From Roseovarius sp. UBA3070 (GTDB taxonomy: Bacteria > Pseudomonadota > Alphaproteobacteria > Rhodobacterales > Rhodobacteraceae): a stretch of 7,570 nt of DNA. The notes beneath the pieces are model-generated. The model did not search any database and was not told where the DNA came from. It saw only the letters and a list, made by a program, of their open reading frames with translations. A program made the translations under genes and the position numbers. This document shows positions 1 through 5,302 of this stretch, piece after piece; position 1 is the first letter of the stretch; every line of letters begins with the position of its first letter. The DNA is taken from contig DFBW01000256.1 in NCBI GenBank assembly GCA_002366775.1, positions 1 to 7,570 of the forward strand. Reading direction: 5' to 3'.

Positions 1-186
1 GCGGTGGTCGCCTCGGGTGCGGGTCTGGGGTTCGTGTCCGAGGCTGAATTTGGCCGCGATGCCAGATTGCGCAAAGTACCGATCACGGACCTGGATATTT
101 CAATGACAGAAACTCTGGTCCATCTGAGCACACGATCAGACGTGCCGGTCATCCGCGCCTTCTTGCGCAGCGTCGAAAACATCTGA
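1..186 (+). CDS. LysR-type transcriptional regulator, C-terminal end (partial)
   Basis: Only the last 61 residues are in the window; the reading frame is open from base 1 and stops at TGA 184-186. The visible part fits the end of a LysR effector-binding domain: an ASGAGLGFVSEAEF stretch (a glycine-rich turn then a strand, as in the second lobe of the domain), a short strand with RLRKVPI, and a closing helix with PVIRAFLRSVE. The DNA-binding helix-turn-helix would lie upstream and is not seen. The protein would act in the cytoplasm as an effector-responsive regulator. It is co-directional with the downstream hydrolase and ends 113 nt before it, so a role in controlling that gene is possible, although LysR genes more often control divergent neighbours. 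The GLGFVSEAEF stretch reminds me of LysR regulators linked to aminoethylphosphonate catabolism, but this is an impression from memory on a short fragment. Confidence 0.8.
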   Translation, partial: AVVASGAGLGFVSEAEFGRDARLRKVPITDLDISMTETLVHLSTRSDVPVIRAFLRSVENI

Positions 187-199
187 TCGCGCCCGATCA
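184..199 (+). other. Short perfect stem-loop overlapping the LysR stop codon
   Basis: TGATCG and CGATCA form a perfect 6-bp stem around a 4-nt CGCC loop, and the TGA stop codon is the first three bases of the stem. The following bases are AAAAGAATATT, not a T-run, so it does not fit a standard intrinsic terminator on the + strand. It may be an mRNA 3'-end structure, or chance: a 6-bp palindrome is not rare. Confidence 0.35.
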
Positions 200-240
200 A
201 AAGAATATTACCGCATAAATTCACACATAACCCCTCAAAC

Positions 241-288
241 CGCTTGATAAGCATGCCGAATCTGTATTTGCTGCGCTTAAGCATTCCG
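241..288. repeat. Two related copies of a short dyad element before the hydrolase
   Basis: CGCTTGATAAGCATGCCG (241-258) and CGCTTAAGCATTCCG (274-288) are the same element except that the first has three extra bases (GAT) at the centre and one mismatch near the end. Each copy contains an inverted repeat: GCTT-GAT-AAGC at 242-252 and the perfect palindrome GCTTAAGC at 275-282. The copies begin 33 nt apart, about three helical turns. The second abuts the ribosome binding site at 288-293. A tandem operator for a dimeric regulator, for example the LysR protein encoded just upstream, is plausible but unproven. A convincing -35/-10 pair is not visible here; TTGATA (244-249) and TATTTG (265-270) are 15 nt apart and weak. 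Confidence 0.4.
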
Positions 289-293
289 GGGAG
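288..293 (+). promoter_or_regulatory. Ribosome binding site supporting a TTG start
   Basis: GGGGAG lies 6 nt before TTG 300-302. No in-frame ATG or GTG occurs in the preceding intergenic stretch, and the conserved first strand of the hydrolase (QNILFVIIDQ) begins at residue 5, so this site decides the start. Confidence 0.7.
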
Positions 294-299
294 AAGCGC

Positions 300-1856
300 T
301 TGCCCGACCGGCAAAACATATTGTTCGTGATTATTGATCAGCTTCGGGCCGATTGCCTGACAGGTGCGTTATCAGATCATGTGAACCTGCCAAACCTGCA
401 AGCCCTGCGGCAGGAGGCCGTGACATTTGCCAACCACCATTCGGTTTGCAATCCGTGCGGCCCTGCGCGTGCGTCCATCCTGACGGCGCAATATGCGATG
501 AACCACCGATCAACCCGCAATGGCACGCCGCTCACCCATGACACGCCAAATCTGGCCACCCAGTTGCGCAGCGCCGGCTATCTGCCCCTGCTTTATGGCT
601 ATAATGACTGCACCCGTGATCCCCGCGGGCTGGATCCGGCAGACCCGCAGCTGACCTCATACGAAGAAGTGATGCCCGGCTTTCATGAAGTGGTTGAAAT
701 GCGGCTGGAAACCTCCCTGCCCTGGCGCAGCGATCTGGCGGCCAAAGGGTATGACGTGTCGGATTACCCGGATGTGTACCGGGCGCGGGGGGATGATGTG
801 ACCGCCCCGGCATTATACAGCGCCGAGGACAGCGACACCGCTTTTCTGACCAACGCCATGCTCAGGGATTTGTCTCAGCGCGATCCCGGATGGTGTGCCC
901 ATATCACCTATATCCGCCCGCATCCGCCGCTGGTGGCGCCAGCGCCCTACAACACGATGTATGATCCTCAGGCGCTTCCGCCACCACATACAAACGGCAG
1001 CCGGGAAGATGCGCAGTCTGAGCATCCGTTCCACGATGTATCGCTGGAGTATCGCAAGGCGGCAGACTTCGTGGTTGGCTTTCCTGATCTTGAGGACACG
1101 CCAGAAAACATCGCCAAGCTGCGCGCCATCTATCTGGGGTTGGCCACCGAGGTCGACCACCATATCGGGCGGATCATTCAGTACCTGAAGGACAGCGGCC
1201 AATATGACGACACGTTGATCGTTGTCACCGCCGATCACGGCGAAATGCTGGGCGATCACCACGCCTGGGGCAAGATGAGCTATCACGCTGCGGCCAATCA
1301 TGTACCGTTGATTATCCGTGACCCCTCAACCCCGGCGCAGCATGGGCTGAGGGTGGATCAACCCACCGAATCTATTGACGTAACGCCAACCATTCTGGAC
1401 CTTTGCGGGGCGGCGATTCCGGACACGATGGATGGCCAAAGCCTGCGCGAATTTCTGGAAACAGGTGCGGCTGAGGACTGGCGCGATCACATTTTTTGCG
1501 AATTGGATTTTGGCGATCCAATTGAGCCAACTCTGTTTCAGCAGAGGCTGGGGATGAGCTGTGACAAGGCCAACCTGGCCATATTGCGCAGGGGCTCACA
1601 CACGCTGGTGCACTTCAACGGAGGCTTGCCCGCCCTGCTGCTGGAAACATCACCATCCGGCGCCACGCAGGATCTAGCCGCGCAACCTGGGGCTGAAAAA
1701 GCAATTCTTGAGTTGTCACAGGCAATGTTAGACCACAGAATGACCTTTGCTGACGGCCGGTTTGCCCATACGATGGTTACCAGTCAGGGCGTTAAAACCA
1801 CGCCACGGCACCAAAATTTGCCGGACCGCCCTTCGCGGCTGGCCAAGGTATTATGA
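300..1856 (+). CDS. Phosphonate monoester hydrolase / sulfatase family enzyme (alkaline phosphatase superfamily)
   Basis: A 518-aa metal-dependent hydrolase expected to cleave phosphonate monoesters, phosphodiesters or sulfate esters in the cytoplasm; no signal peptide or membrane segment is visible. The sulfatase motif C-x-P-x-R is Cys53-Gly-Pro-Ala-Arg57 in the context CNPCGPARASILTA, so Cys53 would be the residue converted to formylglycine by a separate maturation enzyme, not encoded in this window. Other expected active-site residues are Asp13 (IIDQ), Asn74, Tyr101, His208 (RPHPP), Asp312-His313 (ADHGE) and Lys325 (GDHHAWGK). Length and order of motifs match characterised PMH enzymes of Rhizobium and Burkholderia (about 515 aa). 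By my remembered alignment, Asp103 stands where those enzymes have an active-site threonine (Thr107), so substrate preference may differ. The start is TTG with a good Shine-Dalgarno. It lies between a LysR gene and a peptide-class ABC importer. Family assignment is firm; the substrate is unknown, and sulfatase is the main alternative name. Confidence 0.88.
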   Translation: MPDRQNILFVIIDQLRADCLTGALSDHVNLPNLQALRQEAVTFANHHSVCNPCGPARASILTAQYAMNHRSTRNGTPLTHDTPNLATQLRSAGYLPLLYGYNDCTRDPRGLDPADPQLTSYEEVMPGFHEVVEMRLETSLPWRSDLAAKGYDVSDYPDVYRARGDDVTAPALYSAEDSDTAFLTNAMLRDLSQRDPGWCAHITYIRPHPPLVAPAPYNTMYDPQALPPPHTNGSREDAQSEHPFHDVSLEYRKAADFVVGFPDLEDTPENIAKLRAIYLGLATEVDHHIGRIIQYLKDSGQYDDTLIVVTADHGEMLGDHHAWGKMSYHAAANHVPLIIRDPSTPAQHGLRVDQPTESIDVTPTILDLCGAAIPDTMDGQSLREFLETGAAEDWRDHIFCELDFGDPIEPTLFQQRLGMSCDKANLAILRRGSHTLVHFNGGLPALLLETSPSGATQDLAAQPGAEKAILELSQAMLDHRMTFADGRFAHTMVTSQGVKTTPRHQNLPDRPSRLAKVL

Positions 1857-1860
1857 CGCA

Positions 1861-1893
1861 CCCGGATGTCATGTATCAGTTACAAATTCCGGG
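1861..1893 (+). other. Hairpin just after the hydrolase stop
   Basis: CCCGGA (1861-1866) pairs with TCCGGG (1888-1893), and inside it TGTA (1872-1875) pairs with TACA (1881-1884) around a 5-nt loop, giving an interrupted stem that starts 5 nt after the stop codon. No T-run follows, so it is not a textbook intrinsic terminator. It could be a weak or Rho-assisted 3' end or a stabilising structure for the hydrolase mRNA. Confidence 0.4.
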
Positions 1894-1921
1894 CACATGT
1901 AGGGCTTCGATGCGGGGGTAC

Positions 1922-1950
1922 GCCTCTGTCAGTCAAGCCCGAGGCAGTCA
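1922..1950. repeat. Inverted GCCTC/GAGGC and direct CAGTCA repeats
   Basis: GCCTC (1922-1926) and GAGGC (1941-1945) are inverted with a 14-nt spacer. CAGTCA occurs at 1930-1935 and again at 1945-1950, a 15-nt period. The arms are short and may be chance, but they sit about 60-80 nt upstream of the TATAAT box, a usual place for activator sites. Confidence 0.25.
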
Positions 1951-1964
1951 CAGGGAGACGCTCA

Positions 1965-1982
1965 GCCTAGACAGCGTTAGGC
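1965..1982. promoter_or_regulatory. Possible operator: GCCTA-N8-TAGGC dyad
   Basis: A perfect 5-bp inverted repeat centred at 1973.5 with a G/T step at the next inner pair. It lies directly upstream of and partly over the position where the -35 box of the TATAAT promoter should be. This fits an operator or activator site for a dimeric regulator. It does not fit the LysR T-N11-A rule exactly; the outermost T and A of the inner dyad are 10 nt apart. Confidence 0.4.
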
Positions 1983-2003
1983 GCGAAACGGCAAGTTCTG
2001 GAT

Positions 2004-2009
2004 TATAAT
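2004..2009 (+). promoter_or_regulatory. Probable -10 box (TATAAT) for the importer operon
   Basis: An exact match to the sigma-70 consensus -10 box in an otherwise GC-rich region, 112 nt before the binding-protein start codon. No good -35 box is found 15-19 nt upstream (GCGCGA at 17 nt), and there is no TGn extension, so the promoter would probably need an activator. Transcription would start near 2016, leaving a leader of roughly 105 nt. Confidence 0.5.
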
Positions 2010-2041
2010 GATCGGGAAGCTCGCTCTATCGTGGAAATTCA

Positions 2042-2066
2042 TCTGTTGCCTATGGTCAGGCACAGA
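2042..2066 (+). promoter_or_regulatory. Leader dyad/hairpin upstream of the binding-protein gene
   Basis: TCTGT and GCC (2042-2046, 2048-2050) pair with GGC and ACAGA (2059-2061, 2062-2066), leaving a single bulged T at 2047 and an 8-nt loop; a T-A pair can extend the stem into the loop. It lies about 33 nt downstream of the TATAAT box, so it could be an RNA hairpin in the leader or a DNA-binding dyad. It resembles no riboswitch class known to me. Confidence 0.4.
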
Positions 2067-2081
2067 CAAACTGATGGGAAA

Positions 2082-2105
2082 CGGACCCCGCAAAGCTGAA
2101 GTCCG
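2082..2105 (+). other. Inverted repeat CGGAC-N14-GTCCG next to the Shine-Dalgarno
   Basis: Two perfect 5-nt arms with a 14-nt loop end 5 nt before the AGGAG site at 2111-2115. If the hairpin forms in mRNA it could affect ribosome access, but the arms are short and the loop is long, so the evidence is weak. Confidence 0.25.
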
Positions 2106-2110
2106 ACAAC

Positions 2111-2117
2111 AGGAGAG
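2111..2117 (+). promoter_or_regulatory. Strong ribosome binding site
   Basis: AGGAGAG precedes the ATG at 2121, with 5 nt between AGGAG and the start codon. It is the strongest Shine-Dalgarno of the operon, as expected for an abundant periplasmic binding protein. Confidence 0.75.
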
Positions 2118-2120
2118 AAA

Positions 2121-4160
2121 ATGAAAAAGTATCTATTAAGTGGCGTAGCGCTTCTGGCCCTTCCGGCAGCAGCCTATGCCAATTGCCCCGCCATCAGCGT
2201 TGCTGATATGGGCGGTGTTGCTGGTGGGGCCTACCCACAGCAGTATGATCTGGGCGAATTTCAGGAAGCAGCCGACTGCACCATGGAATTTTCCGAGCAC
2301 CCCGAGATTGCCAAACTGAACGGCATGATTGTCGGCAATGGCGATCTGGGCGGCGTGGCTGATCGTTTGCCATCCGAGCCTCTGGTGGTGGTGCCTTATG
2401 AAAGCGCCGGTAAATACGGCGGCACTCTGGACGTTCTGTCAAACGCGACCGAAGCGGGCACATCCGACTTCTTGTCGGTGCGTCACGTCAACCTCGTGCG
2501 TTACTCGGATGACCTGCAAACCATCGTGCCAAACGTTGCGAAGTCCTGGGAATGGAATGATGATTTCACCCAACTGACGTTCACTCTGCGTGCCGGTCAC
2601 AAATGGTCGGATGGTGCGCCATTCACCAGTGCCGATGTGGCGTTCTGGTACAACAACCTGATGATGGACACGAATATCTTTGAAAAGCCCAAAGATTACG
2701 CGACCGTTGCAGGCCAGCCGATGACGTTGGAAACACCTGATGACGTCACTGTCATCTTCAACCTGCCTGCCCCCAAGCCGGGCTTGCTGGCGCATTTCGC
2801 CACTCACTTTGCCCAAGGCTTCCAGCCCAAGCATTTCCTGGGCCAGTTCCACCCCGAGGTGAATGCCGATGCGGATGCGTATGCACAGTCGTTGGGTTTT
2901 GAAAACGGTTATGATGCGATCAAGGCCTATTGGGGCAACTCGGACTGGACGGACACGCCCTCACCGATGCTCAGCAAGCCTGATCTGGTTGGCGGCCTGC
3001 CCAAGGCAACCCACCCGACGCTGGAAAGCCACATCTATGTGACTGACACCACCGAGGGTCGTCACCTGGTGGCGAACCCCTACTTCCACCAGGTTGATAC
3101 AACCGGCCAGCAGCTGCCTTATATCGGCGAGCAGGACGAAGTGTATATCAACGACAATGAGGTGCGTATCCTCAAGCTGGTCAACTCCGAAGTGGACTAT
3201 AAGTCGCAGTCACTGCAATTGGCGTCCGCGCCGCTGCTGCTGGAAAACCAGGAAAAGGGCAACTACACCGTTGATCTGAAACCTGAAATCACCATGGGTG
3301 TGTTTGGCTTTAACGTCACCCACGAAGACGAAGCCAAGCGCGCCGTCTTTGGCGATGTGACGTTCCGCGAAGCGATGTCTCTGGCGATCAACCGCGCCGA
3401 GCTGAACGAAGTCGGCTTCTTTGGTCAGGGTGTTGGCAAACAGTATGTTGGCTTCTCGCCGCTGCCTGAATTTGCTGATCCCGCCATGGAAAGCTACATG
3501 GCTGAGTTCGACAAAGCCGGCGCTATGGCCCGTCTTGACGAACTGGGCATGGCCGACACCGATGGCGATGGCATGCGCGAGTTGCCCAACGGCGACAAGC
3601 TGGTGCTGAACCTGAACTACTCGACCCAAGGTATTGCCGGTCAGACCGTTGAACTGGTCAGCCAGTATTGGGCCGATGTGGGCATCCAATCCACCGTGAA
3701 AGAGGTGACACCGGACGAATATCGCTCGGCACAATCCTCCAACAAGCTGGACGTTGCCATGTGGCGCAAAGGTCAGCCCGTTGCCATCGTACTTGGCAAC
3801 AACGAACTGTGGGTGCCTCCGTTTGAAAACTACTTTGGTAACCGCAACGGTATGCTGTGGGCCGAATGGGTTGATAGCGATGGCGCAGCAGGTGTTGAGC
3901 CACCAGAAGACGTGAAGCAGCTGATTGCTGACATCAACGCCTTCCAATCGGCTGATCAGTCCGGTGCAGAATATGCCGAACTGGGGGCTCGTATGGTCGA
4001 CACCATGACCAAGAACCTGTTCTTCATTGGTACGGTCAACGCACCTGCGCCGATCTATCACAACAACAATCTGAAGAACTTCACCGAGTTCAAAACCCAG
4101 AGTTATGAGTACTACCGGACCTATCCTTACCGGGCCTCGCAGTGGTATCTGGACGAATAA
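2121..4160 (+). CDS. Periplasmic solute-binding protein of a peptide-class ABC importer (SBP family 5, long form)
   Basis: A 679-aa exported protein expected to bind the substrate in the periplasm and deliver it to the permeases encoded downstream. Residues 1-20 are a signal peptide: a KK start, a hydrophobic core, and an A-Y-A site before Asn21. No lipobox is present (YANC), so the protein is probably soluble. After the signal comes an extension of about 75 residues containing the only two cysteines, Cys22 and Cys53. The family-5 domain begins near KYGGTLD (98-104) and carries the family signature at 152-176 (LTFTLRAGHKWSDG and following). DRLPSEPLVV (81-90) is typical of the long-form subgroup. 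A DTDGDG stretch begins at Asp479 and resembles a calcium-binding loop. E. coli DppA/OppA are about 535-543 aa, so this protein is much longer. It is first in the operon, with its own promoter-like element and a strong ribosome site. Class is certain; the substrate is not (oligosaccharide, peptide, opine or an ester compound). Confidence 0.93.
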   Translation: MKKYLLSGVALLALPAAAYANCPAISVADMGGVAGGAYPQQYDLGEFQEAADCTMEFSEHPEIAKLNGMIVGNGDLGGVADRLPSEPLVVVPYESAGKYGGTLDVLSNATEAGTSDFLSVRHVNLVRYSDDLQTIVPNVAKSWEWNDDFTQLTFTLRAGHKWSDGAPFTSADVAFWYNNLMMDTNIFEKPKDYATVAGQPMTLETPDDVTVIFNLPAPKPGLLAHFATHFAQGFQPKHFLGQFHPEVNADADAYAQSLGFENGYDAIKAYWGNSDWTDTPSPMLSKPDLVGGLPKATHPTLESHIYVTDTTEGRHLVANPYFHQVDTTGQQLPYIGEQDEVYINDNEVRILKLVNSEVDYKSQSLQLASAPLLLENQEKGNYTVDLKPEITMGVFGFNVTHEDEAKRAVFGDVTFREAMSLAINRAELNEVGFFGQGVGKQYVGFSPLPEFADPAMESYMAEFDKAGAMARLDELGMADTDGDGMRELPNGDKLVLNLNYSTQGIAGQTVELVSQYWADVGIQSTVKEVTPDEYRSAQSSNKLDVAMWRKGQPVAIVLGNNELWVPPFENYFGNRNGMLWAEWVDSDGAAGVEPPEDVKQLIADINAFQSADQSGAEYAELGARMVDTMTKNLFFIGTVNAPAPIYHNNNLKNFTEFKTQSYEYYRTYPYRASQWYLDE

Positions 4161-4180
4161 TCGGATTACTCTGATACTAT

Positions 4181-4209
4181 TGATCCGGGCGGCACGCCTG
4201 CCCGGATCA
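4181..4209 (+). other. Strong intercistronic hairpin after the binding-protein gene
   Basis: TGATCCGGGC and GCCCGGATCA form a perfect 10-bp, GC-rich stem, with a 9-nt interior GGCACGCCT in which one or two further pairs can form. It lies 20 nt after the stop codon and is not followed by a T-run. Such hairpins between a binding-protein gene and its permease genes are known in other importer operons (for example malE-malF) to protect the upstream mRNA from 3' exonucleases and allow a higher level of binding protein. That role is inferred here; a leaky terminator is the alternative. Confidence 0.65.
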
Positions 4210-4250
4210 CGCCTAAACGTACGACCTAACTACCTATTCAAAAAACGGGA

Positions 4251-4265
4251 CGTGGGCCAACCACG
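4251..4265 (+). other. Small inverted repeat before the first permease
   Basis: CGTGG (4251-4255) and CCACG (4261-4265) flank a 5-nt GCCAA loop. The stem is only 5 bp and lies 24 nt before the permease start. It may be part of the structured junction with the larger hairpin upstream, or chance. Confidence 0.25.
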
Positions 4266-4289
4266 CCTGATTAAAGACAGGGATGGAAG

Positions 4290-5297
4290 ATGCTGCAATT
4301 CGGCAAGTTCGTGATCACCCGCGCCATCATGGCGTTGATCACCCTCGTTATTGTCTCTCTCGTGGTGTTTTCCTTGATGGAGCTGGTGCCCGGCGATTGC
4401 GCTGAGCGGTATCTGGCCTTCAAAAACACCCAAGGCTCTTCCATTCAGATCGCAAATGAGCTGACGGCAGAACGCATCCGCCTCGGCCTGGATCGCCCGT
4501 TCCTGACCCGTTGGGTCAGCTGGATCGGCGGCGCATTTCAGGGTGACTTCGGTGACAGCTGCATTCTGCGCGTCAACATCGCCCAGCTTCTGGGCTCAAA
4601 ATTCTACATCTCGCTGGGCCTGTGCCTGGCGTCACTGGCACTGGCCTATGCCATCGCAATCCCGGTTGGCATCATCGCCGCCGCCTCCTCAAACGCCGCG
4701 CTGAACAACTCCTTGCGGCTGTTCAGCTATCTTGGTCTGGCCATGCCAAACTTCCTGCTGGCCCTGATGATCATGTTGATCGGCACGGTCTACTTCGGGG
4801 AAACGCTCACCGGGCTGTTTTCCAACGAATACCGCGATGCCGCGTGGAGTTGGGACAGGTTCGTTGATCTGATGAAACACGCCTGGCTGCCCATCTTTAT
4901 CCTGGGTTGGTCGGCGACTGCCTTTGCCCTGCAAACCGTGCGCGCGCTGATGTCAGATGAGATCGGCAAGCTTTACGTCACCGCCGCCGCCGCGCGCGGT
5001 GTGTCGGGTGGCAAGCTGCTGTGGCGCTATCCCGCCCGTCACGCGTTGGGGCCGATCGTCAACAGCCTCGGCTTTGACCTCAACCGCATCTTCAACGAGC
5101 TGCCCATCGTGGCATTGATCCTCACCCTGACCGAGGGAGGTGCCTTGCTGATCGAGGCGCTGGCCCGATCAAACGACCAACAGTTGGCAGGGGCCATCAT
5201 CTTCCTGCTCACCGCCTCTATCGTGACCCTCAACTTCTTTACCGACGTGTTGCTGGCCGTTCTTGACCCGCGCGTTCGCAAAAGCATCATCAGGTAA
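4290..5297 (+). CDS. ABC importer permease, DppB/OppB-like
   Basis: A 335-aa inner-membrane protein that forms half of the transport channel. The first membrane segment is near residues 10-33, followed by the family's ELVPGD turn and a periplasmic loop to about residue 100. Later hydrophobic segments lie near 103-131, 143-169, 200-217, 271-289 and 300-325. The cytoplasmic EAA loop that contacts the ATPases is at about 229-256 (YVTAAAARGVSGGKLLWRYP), and the C-terminus has the usual LDPRVR end. The external loop has two cysteines, Cys37 and Cys91, which could form a disulfide; the third, Cys112, lies in a membrane segment. Length is normal for the family (E. coli DppB is 339 aa). A purine-rich GGATGGAAG precedes the ATG directly. 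It is separated from the binding-protein gene by 129 nt with a hairpin and from the next permease by 5 nt. Confidence 0.93.
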   Translation: MLQFGKFVITRAIMALITLVIVSLVVFSLMELVPGDCAERYLAFKNTQGSSIQIANELTAERIRLGLDRPFLTRWVSWIGGAFQGDFGDSCILRVNIAQLLGSKFYISLGLCLASLALAYAIAIPVGIIAAASSNAALNNSLRLFSYLGLAMPNFLLALMIMLIGTVYFGETLTGLFSNEYRDAAWSWDRFVDLMKHAWLPIFILGWSATAFALQTVRALMSDEIGKLYVTAAAARGVSGGKLLWRYPARHALGPIVNSLGFDLNRIFNELPIVALILTLTEGGALLIEALARSNDQQLAGAIIFLLTASIVTLNFFTDVLLAVLDPRVRKSIIR

Positions 5298-5302
5298 GCG
5301 CC

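Noticed and set aside
813..1301. A 162-codon minus-strand frame within the hydrolase gene
   Set aside because: It is opposite the conserved RPHPP and ADHGE motif region, so the + strand is the coding one; there is no separate evidence for the antisense frame.
300..1856. Choline-sulfatase identity for the hydrolase
   Set aside because: The CxPCGPAR context, the RPHPP and GDHHAWGK motifs and the overall order fit PMH-type enzymes better, and no choline-related genes are visible.
1857..2120. A small gene in the 264-nt gap before the binding protein
   Set aside because: No open frame of useful length with a ribosome site was found; the region is better explained as regulatory, with a -10 box and dyads.
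2178..2186. Lipoprotein signal (Cys22 as lipid anchor) in the binding protein
   Set aside because: The residues before Cys22 are Y-A-N, not a lipobox, and A-Y-A just before Asn21 is a good signal peptidase I site.
3210..4061. A 283-codon open frame on the minus strand inside the binding-protein gene
   Set aside because: It lies entirely antisense to a gene with a clear family signature, its translation has no recognisable domain, and long antisense frames are expected from the codon bias.
4161..4289. The hairpin in this gap as an intrinsic terminator ending the transcript
   Set aside because: There is no T-run after the stem, and the permease and ATPase genes downstream need to be co-expressed with the binding protein.
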